DNA of 64,000 nucleotides from Neurospora crassa OR74A. Taxonomy: Eukaryota; Ascomycota; Sordariomycetes; Sordariales; Sordariaceae. This document shows positions 48,217-60,435 of the stretch, in pieces. The position numbers and the translations under genes are program-made. The DNA lies in NCBI RefSeq assembly GCF_000182925.2, contig NC_026507.1, forward strand, positions 2,542,001 through 2,606,000, given 5' to 3'. Each line of letters opens with the position of its first letter. Positions within the stretch are counted from its first letter, which is position 1. The notes beneath the pieces were generated by a model. The model saw nothing but the letters and a program-made list of their open reading frames with translations, was not told the DNA's origin and ran no database searches.

Positions 48217-49985
48217 TGTTTACGATTTTTTTATTTTTTTTTATTTGGTCTTCTCTTGGTTTGTCTTTTTCTCAGGTCCAATACCCCCCCCCCCCCCCCC
48301 CTTTTTTTTTTTTTCTTTTCTATTCACGAAAAATACCATTACGTCACATGTTGGGTCATCTACCCTCGTAGTCGCATAGTCCGTCCTCCTTTGTCGGTTC
48401 GCTACGATACCTGTTGGGCGCGCCAGCGAGTGCTTCCCTTTCTCGACTTTTCTTCTTTTTTTTTTTTTGGTATCTCTTACACTATTATTATTGAGATCTG
48501 AAAAACTTGCAGGTCCTGGTCTGAGTTTTGCCTGGAGCTTCGGAGTTTTGTATCGTTTTCATGGCCTAGACTCTTCATAGTCCTCTTCACCAGTCCTTTC
48601 TCACCTCCGGTCAGTGGTCGTAAGGAACCCCAAAGGGCCGCAAAGCTGGAAGGCGACGTCGATTGACACAGGCTGGGTAAGGGCCGATGAAGAGGACAAA
48701 GGGGATTCGTAACCCTAGCGGATGCTTCATTATGACCGACCAAGAAAAAAAAAGGGGGCAAAATTGTATGGAGTTCTTTGTCTACACTATTGGTGTTGGG
48801 TACCTTTTTACCATACCTGTTTTCTTGCTTTTCTTCTTCTGCTGGCTTGTTCGCCAGTGGTGTCGAATTTGGGTTTTCGGACTGAAAATCATGGTTGAAA
48901 GGGGCGACGAAATTATGAGGTACGAAAGCGCTGCGAAATTGAAAGTCAAAATACCGAGTCTTCTTTTCAGGGTGTGCGGTGTCGGAATAATCGCAAAGGG
49001 CACACAATTTCACCGCGGCGTCATTGAACGTGTGACGAACATATTGGGCACACGAAACAAGTAGGGGTACGGTTTTGTAGAGCTAAAATCAGAATACTGG
49101 CCCACTTTAAACAAGAATTGTTGATTGAGTCTCTCCCATCACGTCTGCTTCTATACACCAGCAGGTTTGACCTGCCTCGTTTGTATTCCCTTTCCGTCAA
49201 TACACCCCTCGTTTAAGTGTACATGGAAGAGAAAAATTTTTTTTTAAATAGATAAATAAATTTAGGGACAAGGCGTGAAAGTTAATATTGAGGCGCAGCC
49301 ATCATGCATCTATCCATGCAGATTTGGTGAATGATTGGCAGTCAAGTCGATAGGCTAGAACTAGGAGAAAAGAGAAAACCCTATAGCGCCTGTGAGGTGG
49401 GTTGGTGGTTATATATAGCTGATCCTCACGACAGTTGGACTATAAGGCCTTGGGGTCAGCATCTATATCTTAAGATGAAGGCCGAGGGTCTATCAATCCA
49501 GCGCATGCCGCCTAGGTTACTATACAGTTCCGCTGTCAATCAGACATCTCAAAGACGCTGGCCACCCCTCCCTCCTCCCCCCCCGCCCTGCACATGTACT
49601 AAGTCTAAACATCCCTTATCCACTTAGCAGGTATCAATGAAAAGAGAAAGGATAGACGGCGAGAGGCAAAACAAGAGAGATGCCAGGATATTCACACAAT
49701 CAACAAGAAAGACCGCCGTGAAACCTAACAAACAGCAGCCAACAGGATATACGTATATTAAGTCATAGTGGTGTGTCACTCAAACAAGTCCTTGTCATGC
49801 ATTGCTGTTACTATTCCATAACCATGACGCCGTGATGTCTCCCATACCCAAACTCCTCTTTATCTACCAAGGCCATTCCATGGACTTTCCGTAGGTTCTG
49901 ACGTTTCTTCTCTCATCTTTTTCCTTCGACTAACATCAAACCCAGTGATTCGGTGATTGGAGTAAGTACGTTGTCATGACCATGA
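48217..49985. other. Intergenic region between convergent genes
   Basis: 1.8 kb between two convergent stop codons. It contains a C18-T13 composite tract (48284-48314), a T-run near 48457 and CT-rich stretches near 49565-49600. Overlapping ORFs at 48477-49064 on both strands lack family resemblance. No gene was recognised. Confidence 0.5.
48284..48314. repeat. Composite C18-T13 homopolymer
   Basis: Eighteen C followed directly by thirteen T, 67 bp beyond the stop codon of the Whi5/Nrm1-type gene. It has the same architecture as 20073-20098. Confidence 0.9.
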
Positions 49986-52900
49986 TCAGATAGCAGCCCC
50001 CCTCATCATTAGGAGATCCCTTTTGCTGCTACCACCACTACTCTTCTGCTTCCCTTTTCCCTTCCCAATAATGTCATGGTCATGGTCATAGCCATGGCCA
50101 TGATGACCGCCGCCCTTGCCATCACCTTCACCACCACTCGAAGAGCCTAAGGGCCCGGCCCGCTTCGCCCTCCACTGATCGCGCATTTGACGGATTCGAT
50201 CTTCGCGCTCCATCTGCTCCACACAATCGGCAAGGCGCTGGCGCACTTTGTCATTTTCTGCAAACTTCTTGGCCTCGATTCGCATCCGGACAACGAATCG
50301 GACGGCCGTAAGTGCCATCTTGAGGAGTTTTCCAGGGCGCGGCCTTGGTTGCTGTTTCTTCGAACTCGCAGGGGGTGTGAGGAGGCCGTGTTGCTGTTGG
50401 GTCTTTTTGATGGAAGAGAGTTGACCGAGGGCCTTGCGGGAAGAGGGGTTGTTGTTGGCTCCTAGTTCGGCGCGAATCCGGTTGATGATTGCTAGATCTG
50501 CCTTGTTGCTGTGTTAAGGGGTGGGAAGGGGGGTGGTGAGGTTAGTTTGATGTTTCATGCATCGAACAGGACAGGAGGGGAGGGGAGGGGAGGGAGGAAA
50601 AGTGACATACCAAGCATCGCGGATTTGGACCTCCAACGTCAGATACCTCTTGGCAAACGCTGCATCCTTTCTCAACCTTGCTTCGCGATCCCAGCATGCC
50701 TTCATCCACTCCATTTGCATAACCAGTCCCCTGATCTCCTTCTCGTGCCTCCTTTCCGCCGCCTCCGCCGCGCGGATGATGGCTTCCGTATCCGTGTCAA
50801 ACGTCCCATCAGCAATTTTAGCCTTGGGGGTATATACCAGTGCCTTTGGGTCGTGACCCTTAGCCTTTGCGATCTCCTTAACAGCTTCGTTGACCACCAC
50901 TTTAGCTTCCCTGACAGCCCTTTCCTTTTCGTATGTGAGTGTCTTGACGTCTCGATGTAGCTTCTCTGCGCTAGCCCTGTATGCAGCTCGCTCGCTTCTC
51001 GCCCGCTCGAGCTTTTTGCGCAAGGCAACCTCTATAGCCATCATCTCCTCTAGTGCCTCACGGTACTCCCTTACCTCGCGATCAAGCTTATCAGCAGCGA
51101 GCTGTGACTCCTTCAGCATGTTGTGCAGGTCGCGACGCTCGCCGAGAGACATGGAGACATCGCTTGAGAGGCTATTGTCGAGATCAGCTGGGTGGTGTTT
51201 GCCGAGCTTGTTAGCCCGCCGCTTTTGGTCCTCGAGGGAAGCCGCCACGAGGCCATCGCGTTCACTCTTGTACTTCTCGCTCCGCTGCTTGTACTTTTTG
51301 AGGGCCTGTTCATGTGCCCGTTGGGCCTCTTCAGCGGCAATTTGCGCCTCATCAAGAAGCTGCTCCAGTTCCATCTTCTCATCTTCGAGGTCTTCATATT
51401 GTCTTTGAAGTTCGTCCGCTGAGGTACTGACCTTGCGCTCGGCTTCGCGGAGAGCTGTCTTCAAGTCGTAAATAGACTGATGTGCTGTGGTCAATTGCTG
51501 CCGAAGTTCCGAGATCTCATTCTTTTGGGCGGAGTCGCCGCCATGGGAGGACAAAGGAGACACTGCAAGTTTGCTGATTGTCGCTTCATGGACTCTGCGC
51601 TCCAGATCAGCGATTTGTCGCTTGAGCAACTTGATCGTCTCCTTTTGGGCGGCCTCGCGTTGAAGAAGCTCAATCTCCTTCTTCCTTGCAGCAGTGAGGT
51701 CGCGTTGCAGGAGGGAGATTTCATGATTGCCTTCAGCTCCGCCAAGATTAGGGAACAGAGAAGAAGTGGCCTGCTGTGTCTCGAATTCTGCAATGCGGCG
51801 CTCGAGTTCGCGAATAGTTCGACGAGCTGTCACCAGCTCTCCCGGCGCAGACGATGACGAATCGCGAACCTTGGCTTGGAGCTGAAGAATTTCCTGGTTG
51901 AGGCGCTCTTCTTCAGCAGACGCCTTCTCAATCTCTTCTTCGAGCGATTTCTGCATCGAGCGCTGTCGCTCAAGCAGGGACCGATTTTCTTCTCTTAACC
52001 TACGGATTTCATTATCCAGCCTTGTCTTCGCAGAGCGCAAATTAAGCTTCTCCTGGTCAAGCTGGAATGTGTCCTGATCAGGACCTTGGTCCCTATGCTG
52101 TTGAAGCTCCGCCTCTAATTCGTCACGCTCTGCCGTGGCGTGGGATAGGTTTATCCTCAGTGAACGCGCCTCGGCATCAAGATTGTTGTACCGTTCTTGT
52201 AGCATTTTCTGCTCTTTCATGATGCGGGCTAGATTCTCGTTGGCATCCGCCAGCTGGATTCTTAGACTCGCTTGACTTTCATTGTACGTCGGAGCATTGG
52301 AATTCGAGGTATTCATCGAAGCTCTGGCAGCACTCGATGTGGCCTGGGCAGAGGCAAGTTTCTGTTTCAGATCCATGCATTCTTCTTGTAGTTTTTCGAG
52401 GTCCTGGCCAGCTCTCTCAGACTCCTCATCCAGAGCAGCTTGCAGAACCTCTACTTCATCCTCCAACGCCGCAATCTTGTCCGTTTGCGCTTGATAATCC
52501 AGCTGGGTCTGGCGATGTTGGTCTTGCACTTGGCGCATTTCCTTTCGGAGGTCCTCGAGCATTGCTTGACGAGATTGAAGGTTCTGTTGCAGTTCTTGGA
52601 TTTGCCGGCTCAGAAGTGCCTCTTCTCTCTTGTGCCGCTCATTTTCCAGCTGAAGAGCGTGCTGTAGCCTTGCCTCCTTGTTGGACAGGTTCCCTTCCGT
52701 CTGCCGCAGCTGATCAAGTGACACTTGGAGGCCAGAAGCCCGCTCCTGGGCCCTGTTCAACTCCGCTTCGAGTTTTCGACGCTCAGCTTCCCACTTCTCA
52801 CTGTCGTTATCGTACAGATTATCCTTTTCGCGGCACTCGGCCTGGAGATCCGAGATTTCATTGTTCAGTCGCTTCATCTCCTCGGCGTATTGAGCCCGAA

Positions 52901-54563
52901 GATTCTGTTCGACACTGAGGGCATGGTTGTTTAGACGGTCCATCTCGTCTTTGTACTGTGCCCGGATGTTCTGTTCGATATTCAGCGCATTCTGCCGTTC
53001 GCGTTCCATATTCAGTTCGAGCGCTGAGACTGCAGTCTGCAATCCGGACATTTCGCGTCGCAAAGAGGCGGACTCATTTGCCATGGCATCGTGACGCTCC
53101 TGCAAAAGTTGCTTTTCGCTGGAAAGCTGATCGAGTTGCGCCTGCCCTCGTTCCAGCCTAGCTGCCATGGATGCGCGGGTTTGCTCGAGTGACTGCCGCT
53201 CCTGCTGCACTTGGCGAAGGGTCGACTTGAGGTTCTCAACCTGGGCGGATTGCGCATCGCGCTGTTGTGCTACCGTCACGCATTCTTGCCGAGCAGTCTC
53301 CAGTTCGCTTTGTAGGCGGGCAACCTTTTCCTCAACCTGCCGCGAAAGGCCCTTGGTAATGACCGACTTGTTCGCCATCTCATTCTGCAGCTCTTGCAGG
53401 TCCGCCTCCGCCCTGTCCTTCTGTGAAATGGCCTCCTCCGCCTTGTCCTTCATGTCGTCCAGCTGCTGCTCGAGACGCCTCACATCGTGCTGAAGATCCT
53501 CGATGGTTTCCTGGGCTTCCCGTAGCACGTCGCTAGAGGCTGCCTTGTCCTCCAATTCGGCGATTCGCACCTGAGCCTCTTTTAGTTGTTCTTCAAACTC
53601 AGCGGCCTTCTCCCTCAACTCCTCTGCCTCTTCCTCAATGTGCTCCTGTAGCTCCTCAAGTTTTTCGTTCTCGCCCTGGCCCTGCTCGAGCAGTTGCTGA
53701 AGGCGCCGTATCTCGGCTTCCTTCTCCTCCACCAACTGGCGCAAGCGGTCCAGTTCGGCACGCTGGTTCCCATCTGAAAATTTCTTGGCCGCCTTCTCTT
53801 GCATTTCCATCATCTGGGCTCGATACTTTTCGAGGTCCTTCTCCGCCGTGCTAAGGGTCTTTTTGTAACGCTGCAGTTCTCGCTGCATGGTAACCTTGTC
53901 AACCTTGAGCTCCGTATTCTCCTTGAGCGCAGCCTCGCTGAAGCCAGGTCCTGCCTTCCGAAGCGCCTCTTCTAGGAAGTGAATCTTGAGCTTCAACCCA
54001 AAGTTTTCCTTTTCAATCTTGTTGACCACGTTCTCTTGCTCACGCAGTGACAGTTGGTTGCCGTCGTCGAGAGGACCCTTGGTGCCACCTCGCCGCCTTA
54101 TGGTGATGGGTGTCGTCACTTCTGTACTGGAAACGGTCGCATCGTTGGGTAAAGGTGTATGGGAGCTGTAAACCGAGGTGTTGAGCTTGGGCAACGGCGT
54201 GATATCCTCGTCGATCCTCTCCAGAAAATTCGGTGTCGTCCGGCCGTTCTCCTTGCCGGGCAGGCGCCTTGCACTGTTTCTCGTGGCTGATTTGAGGAGG
54301 GGTGTGAATTCTGGACCGCCCACGTTGGTGTTGCCGTTGGCTTGGACATTGCGCCGGTTCGTGAAGGGAGCGCGGGTACCCCGTGGTGTCGACAGGCTCG
54401 GTCGGTTGCCATTCCGGAGTTGCTGGGCAATGTTTGCATCTTTGGAGGGCGAGTGGAAGGAGAGCTCTTGGGACAAGTCGAAGTCGGGTTGGCGGTCGAG
54501 AAAAGTCGCGTCACCGACGGCGGTGCGCGGCGTACCCAGGCCCTCGACGCCCGGCTGGACCAT
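49986..54563 (-). CDS. PCP1: Pericentrin-type spindle pole body protein (Pcp1/PcpA)
   Basis: Predicted 1491-residue coiled-coil scaffold that recruits gamma-tubulin complexes to the spindle pole body. Exons 50611-54563 and 49986-50508 join in phase 2. Residues 1-170 are basic and disordered. The centrosomin CM1 motif lies at about 173-231 (LREQENVVNKIEKENFGLKLK, then FLEEALRKAGPGFSEAA). Coiled coil fills about 215-1270. A C-terminal PACT-like domain starts near 1281 (MEWMKACWDREARLRKDAAF, then AKRYLTLEVQIRDACNKAD) and crosses the intron. Beyond it, KLLKMALTAVRFVVRMRIEAKK is an amphipathic basic segment that could bind calmodulin, as in Pcp1/Spc110. A His/Asp-rich tail closes the protein. The CM1 plus PACT pairing favours Pcp1/PcpA over Mto1/ApsB. 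Confidence 0.88.
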
Positions 54564-55562
54564 TATGGCGGCAGGCCCTAGGTAGCAATGTCGTGTTCAC
54601 TGCTGGGTATGTATTCCTCATAGATTGTCTGATTGTCGTCGTTGTGGCGGTGGTCGTAGTGATGATGGTCGAGGTGCTGTGGTGGTTCTTTGTTATTTGG
54701 CTGCTGCTTGTCACAACTCAGCTATCAAAAGCAGCCGGACGGGCTCTCACTGGTGAATGGAAGACAAGATGCAAGCAGGGTGTTGAAAGAAAGAAATTAA
54801 AAAAGAAAAAAAAAAAAAAAAGATTCAAAAAGATAGAAGAACCGATGGGGGTTGAAAAAAACACAACTTGGGGACATGGTATGGCATGGTATTGGCGGGT
54901 GGTAGATTTACCAACACTTCACGTTCAGGTGCGGTACAGCGCTCCCTGTAGTGTAGGTAGTGAAAGCGCGTTGCGACAGTGGGCCCTGCGCGGCCAGCGC
55001 AGCTTTTGTTTACTTGCACAATATTGACCAATGAGACAACGCACGGGCAGCGCAACCACTAGGTACTACATAAGTAGGTAGCTAGGGAGGGGCTAAATAA
55101 ATATCTACATCTTCACGTATAACTAGAGGTAGGTAAGCATAGGTACCTTCGAATGCTTTCTCATAGTGGGCATTTTTTACTTCCGTGGTATTGTACGTGT
55201 CAGACAACCCAACCTGCCTCGCTCGCCGCATGGCCGTTGTTGCTCCTACCTACGGTTTCCACTGGCGAAGCAAACCTGTACCTTACGGTGGGAAGGTCCT
55301 CGAGACACAGTTAACCGGACTGACAATTCCGCGGCGGTCAGTTCGAGACAAGACACCGACCGTTGCTGTAAACACGGTCCAACAGAAGGAAGAGACGAAC
55401 TGCCTGTGAAGGGGCGCACACCTCATCAACAAAACAAACACACCCCTGCTGAAGAAAACAAGGAGAGAATAACAAAAGAACAGAAACCAAGCCAACCCTC
55501 TCTCCCGGAGTCCGGAAAAGAGAACGGAACACTTGCTACGTATACACACCACCATCCTGACC
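54564..55562. other. Shared upstream region of PCP1 and the HAUS1-like gene
   Basis: 999 bp between two divergent start codons, so both promoters are here. An A-rich tract lies at 54798-54822. An AGGTACCT palindrome sits at 55141-55148 within a cluster of AGGTA motifs (55060-55150). No ORF is convincing. Confidence 0.55.
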
Positions 55563-56633
55563 ATGTCCTCCCACCTGCCACCCTCCGCGCCCGTGATTTT
55601 TTCCCCCTCCGTTGCCCGCGCCGCCGCCTCCGCCGCCAAGGACTGGTCCTACGTCGACTCCTGGCTTCATGCCAAATATACCCCGCTACATCTCAAAGTG
55701 CCATCCTTCGAGCGAAACCCCGAAACGCTGAAGGCACTCCTCGCCCTAGCCACCGCCAACGAAGCTGCCGACGATCCGCGCCAGCAGATCGCTGACCTGG
55801 AATCTGCCACTCAGGTGAAGCTGAACACCAGCAACGCCACGTCTCTGGGACGAACCGCTGCCCAAGCCCAAGGCGACATCACCCCCTCCTTTCCCTCTCC
55901 CTCAGCGTCACTGACTTACCAAGAAGCAAAACAATCCATCTTCTCCTTGCTCTCCGCCTCCCTTACACCTGCCGGCCAAGAATCCCTAACCTCCCTCTCT
56001 TACCTGTCCCAAACCCTCTCCCTCCCAGTCACCCAAGGCGACCCCATCCACCTCGCATCCTCTTTCCTCTCCCTATCCGCCGAGCTCAACAATCTCGAAC
56101 AGGCCCGACAGCGCCTGGATCTGCTTAGCTCGCACATCACCTGCGCCACAGCCTCCATCGAGAAGCTACTCGTTCGGCTCCGTAGGCACCTCGGCTGCAG
56201 CCCAGCTGCGGGATTGGCCAAGGAAAACCTGGAAGTGCAGCGACGGATCAGAATGTTAGCGGGACAGACATTACCGCAGTTGAAGGAGAAGATGGCGAAC
56301 TTGGCGGATGCTGTTGTTGGGGGTCATGGTGGTGGTGGTGGTGGTGGCGAGGAGGAGGGAAGAGGCATGGTGACGGTTGAGCAGGTACGGAGGGAGCAGG
56401 AGGCTTATTTGGAGTTATTGAGACGAAAGCACGAATTGGATGTGAAGGTCCGGGCGTTTCAAGGGTTGCCGCCTGATATAGAGCAAGCGAGACGGGCCGT
56501 GGAGCTGCTGAGGGAGGGGTTGAGGTCATTGACGAGCAGGAGGGATGAGGAATTTGAGGGATTGGTCGAAGGGGGATTATCGCCGCATAGAGAGACCGGC
56601 ACTAAGGGGATGACGGGAAACTCGCGACAGTAA
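55563..56633 (+). CDS. Probable augmin subunit 1 (HAUS1-like)
   Basis: Predicted 356-residue, intronless, almost wholly helical protein. The N-terminus (PSVARAAASAAKDWSYVDSW, then LHAKY, then PSFERNPETLKALLALATANEAAD) resembles fungal HAUS1. There, a short helical head is followed by coiled coil and a conserved end; here the end reads LDVKVRAFQGLPPDIEQARRAVELL, then LTSRRDEEFEGLVEGG. HAUS1 is part of augmin, which lets gamma-tubulin complexes branch microtubules inside the spindle. A Gly-run sits near residue 255. Met at 55563 is chosen over an upstream in-frame Met at 55533 because its context (ACCATGTC) is better and the ten extra residues look non-coding. The call rests on pattern recognition, so another coiled-coil protein is possible. 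Confidence 0.62.
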   Translation: MSSHLPPSAPVIFSPSVARAAASAAKDWSYVDSWLHAKYTPLHLKVPSFERNPETLKALLALATANEAADDPRQQIADLESATQVKLNTSNATSLGRTAAQAQGDITPSFPSPSASLTYQEAKQSIFSLLSASLTPAGQESLTSLSYLSQTLSLPVTQGDPIHLASSFLSLSAELNNLEQARQRLDLLSSHITCATASIEKLLVRLRRHLGCSPAAGLAKENLEVQRRIRMLAGQTLPQLKEKMANLADAVVGGHGGGGGGGEEEGRGMVTVEQVRREQEAYLELLRRKHELDVKVRAFQGLPPDIEQARRAVELLREGLRSLTSRRDEEFEGLVEGGLSPHRETGTKGMTGNSRQ

Positions 56634-57044
56634 CTGCGGGAGAATGGCATGGTCTTTGGCTTATTCGTTTAGTTCTATTGTGTATCGACAACGCTCTTCA
56701 CCCTCCATAATGCAATATGCCCGTGAACCTGTCTCAAACATTCGTACTACCCCTTTCTTGTTCTTGCCTCTCAGACTGACCAGAGCCCATCTTCTCTTCT
56801 GTAAATCACGTCAGGCTCACTTTCGTAATCTTTCCAATTCGTTGTTTCCATGTCCGCATCGTCGTCGGGGGGTACCATTACATTACACGCAAGCATGGTG
56901 TCTGCTCTTGTCAGCTGTTATCAAATGCATTGAAATGGCTGAGCGCCAGAGACAAACTCGACGAAAGGACGCATGCATGCCGAAGCCACAAAGACCAAGA
57001 CGCGTGTGAAACCAAACAGATCAGAACATCAAATTTAAAGGCAT
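56634..57044. other. Intergenic region between convergent genes
   Basis: 411 bp between two convergent stop codons, expected to hold both 3' untranslated regions. Nothing else was seen. Confidence 0.5.
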
Positions 57045-60000
57045 TCACTGCTGGGCTCGCTTGCCTCGACCTGCCACTGCCCCTCCGAGTCTCCCAAAAG
57101 GCCTTCCAAGCGTTCGGGTTTTTGCTGGAGGCGCCGCCGCGGGCAGATCCTTGGCCGGAACAGGAGGCGCTCGCCCTCCTGTCCCTTCCCTCCCAGTGCC
57201 CTTGGCATCCATTGCAGTCTCGCCTCCTCCTATCTTAAGATCACTCAACGCTGATGACGCGTCGTCTTCATCTCCTCGTTGAAGGCGCCTGGCACGTTCC
57301 TGGACTGATCGGAACTTCTCTAGCAATTCATTCCAGCGGATGATGCTGTCGTCTCTCCCCTTGAGTCGATTGGGGCGGTCAAAGGTGGACGCACTTGGCG
57401 TAGTAGCAGTGCTGCGGGTCAACAACATGTGAGCATCGATTCCTGAAGTGCTTTTACGGTTTGGGGACGCTAAGGGTGGTGAAGAAGGGGAGCCGGCAAA
57501 CGCCTCGGCGACTGAGCCATGTCGCGAATGAGACAAATGGGCGCCTCCTCCGCTAACACCATTCCCTGTGGCAGAGTTGACATACGGTCTAGGCGCAATG
57601 TGAAGATAGCCGATAGAGCTGACGCTGTTGAGGCGGTTTTTTAGGGCCGCAAAGGCCGAGGATTGCGGCAAAAGCATCAGAAGCCCGTAGAGACACTTAT
57701 ACAAGTGTGGGTACTTTTCCGGCTCGAGTAGTTGCAAACGAAGATCTGGTCACTGTTAGCCAGCTGCCAATACGTGTAAGGGTGGGTTCTGGAAGGTAAG
57801 GTACAAGTGAAAACCGGCGACTCCAGTAGTTGAACCAGCTTGTCGATCTGGATGAGCATATTGACCGTCATCTCGAGCTCGGCACTGTCGAATAGTTTAG
57901 CAGCGTATGTATACTCGAGGATCTAGGGGAATACACACAATATCTGTAAGAGATTATAAGCCTGTTCGTAGGCCTGCGCCAGCAGGCAGAGCGAGAAAGT
58001 TGCTACTGCATTGTAACACCATGATCGGAAAAGCGCTACAAAGAATGTTTGGCCATCCTACAAGTTGTGTGAGTACCTTGCCTTTAAAAACAGCGCTCAT
58101 AGTGCCATACCTTAGTTTCAAGGTTCCTGAGTCGCTTTCGCAACTCCGCTAATTCAGGCGCAGTAATGAGGTTGTTGTTAAGGTTTTGCACCATTATGCT
58201 CGCGAACTCGACGTCTTCCTCCTTTTCAATGCAATCAGCCAATGTTCTGTAGATCCGCTCGGCGCTGAGGCTTGTGCAAAGTTGACGGATTATTAGGTTG
58301 CCTCTCGTCTCGAGAAGCTTCCTGTCGGTCGAAAATAACTGCAGTAGGTTAACCATGAAGTTGGAGAAATAATCGTCCTCACTGTTTCTCGAAATTTGCG
58401 AGAGAAGCTGCAAGTCCTTGGTAACGACTGCTTCCGCAGGATCGGACAGGGTCTTGAGCAAGGCTGGAAAAGTCCCATCGTTGAAAGCCAACACTTTTCT
58501 GGGTGCTTTTCGGTGCAGCATGATCAACCATGTCAAGGCAGCAACACGGGTCGCCTCGTGATCGTTCAGGAACAACAGTGTCAGCGAGTTTACGGCAGCA
58601 ACATAGTCAAGGTCAGCTTGAGGTATTGCCTGAGGTGTTGCCTGAGATGCGACTGCGGGAGTAGGGGCGCGTTCGTTTGGCCTTCCCTGAGCTGGTGTCG
58701 GACTGCGGAGGTCGAGGTCTCGTGAACTAGACAAAGACGCCCGATTGCTCGCGTTTCCGTTCAGCTGCTCACTAGGAGCCGGCGGGGCGGATACGAGATC
58801 TGCTTCGTCAGAAAGAGAAACCACATAGTCCATCAGCGAGTTATTGACTCTGGCGGCGGCTTGGCGAATAGACTCAACACCGCTAGCCATAGCCGGCAGT
58901 AAATGCGCCAGTATCTTGGGTGTAAATGGCAATACTTCTTCCGGGCAGATATCGAGGAATTCGACGATCCAGCGTAGCGATTCTAGAAGTCCGTCCTCTT
59001 CTGGAACATCTATCAGATTCTTCTGGCGATTGGTCCGAGGGTGAGAGGTAGACATACCTAGGGGCGAATCGAGAGTGGCGGTTAGTATCTCCAGGATGGC
59101 CTTGTAGTTGATTTGCACGTCCTGTCCGGGGACCCAGTCATCTTCGCTGCTCACATCGTCGTCCTCCTCGTTTGCCGTTATGGAGTCGACCTCGTCCCCA
59201 TCCTCAAGGGAGCGGCCACCGCGGCTACCGATGGAGTCCTTTCTGCTTCGCCTTGCTGCATCTCTAGACCTCTTGCTCTCGGTTATCCCCTTCTTGACTT
59301 GAGCGATGCGTTTGATTTCAGCCAGGAACTTGTCCAGGCAAGCCTGGGTAGCAACATGAACGTCTCGGTTGGAGTCACTCAGAAAACGCAAAAGTCCACC
59401 GAGGAATTCTGGCAGGTAGGTGACGAGCTCAAGGTCAGGGATCGAGTCGAGCAGAGTAATCCAGCCAACCAAGAAGGTTCTGCTAAAGGGGTTCAGGGCG
59501 AAGATGCGCTCTCGCAGCAGGGGGATGAATCGTTTCAAGGAAAATGCAGTGGGCAAGTCCAACTGTTCGTCATTGACGTTCTTATCGTCTCCGTCGAACT
59601 CCTGAGGCTGCTCCAGCACCGAAACATAGGTCGCGGCCGATTCGGAAACGATATCTTTGACTAGGCGATCTAAAAGTTCGGCACCATTTTTGACAGAGAG
59701 TTCAGAGTCGGCGCCCAACTAGGCGCCGTGGTAAACATGTGAGTAACATGGCGTGGCAGAATAGACGAATGGAATGTGACTTACTTTGCAGAGGGCATCG
59801 AAAATATAATTGAAGTAGACCAGGATTTCACCCTTGGCCACCTTGGCTATGTTGTACATAGCCTCACAGGCATAATATCTTACCCGAGCATCCTGGTCCG
59901 TGAAGCAAGCTAGAACGGGAGGAACAATGACCTCGAGGTACTTGGGAAGCTCCTGCTTGGAAGAGTGAGTAAGGGAAAGGGACAATTTGTCATCAAGACG

Positions 60001-60435
60001 GGGAAAGACGTTAACATACTGGGCCGAGTGCTATTGCGGCGGCAGCCAGGCCTATCAAGCCACCGTTGCGTGCATGAGGCTGATGAACAGCATATGCGTA
60101 GTCATTGCAAAGCTGGTCGAGGATGGCTTCGATTTTGGCGTAGTCCTTGGCGGCAATCAGCTCACGAATGGTACGCTCTAGGCTGGAAGAGCGAGCTTGT
60201 GTAAGTCTAGGATCTCGACCGATGAAGGGCATCCACGAAAAGGTCAATGCCGTGAGAAGACTGGCCTGCGGATCCGGGAGCCAAGGCCATATCAATCCAC
60301 GGATTGGCAAAGTGGAGGAAAGCGGTGATGAAGAAGGGGAGGGGAAAAAAAAAAAAAAAAGACATACTCGAGTGCCCCGATCTTGCGCTTGTCATATAGC
60401 TTGTCATTGAGAAAGCGCTGAATGTTCAGGTCCAT
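57045..60435 (-). CDS. VAC14: Vac14, scaffold of the Fab1/PIKfyve lipid kinase complex
   Basis: Predicted 968-residue HEAT-repeat scaffold that holds the PI3P 5-kinase Fab1 and the phosphatase Fig4 at the vacuole membrane to control PI(3,5)P2. Seven exons: 60368-60435, 60020-60182, 59785-59952, 58111-59718, 57939-58057, 57805-57884 and 57045-57745. All introns are GT-AG and phases fit. The N-terminus [22 protein letters not shown] runs into [15 protein letters not shown], as in the family. HEAT blocks follow ([20 protein letters not shown], then [21 protein letters not shown]). The Fab1-contacting C-terminal region spans exons 5-7 ([20 protein letters not shown], then [20 protein letters not shown], then [20 protein letters not shown]). 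A Ser/Gly/Ala-rich tail of about 160 residues ends the protein. Confidence 0.95.
60345..60360. repeat. A16 homopolymer in VAC14 intron 1
   Basis: Sixteen A on the plus strand. On the transcribed strand this is a T-run directly after the first donor site of VAC14. Confidence 0.85.
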
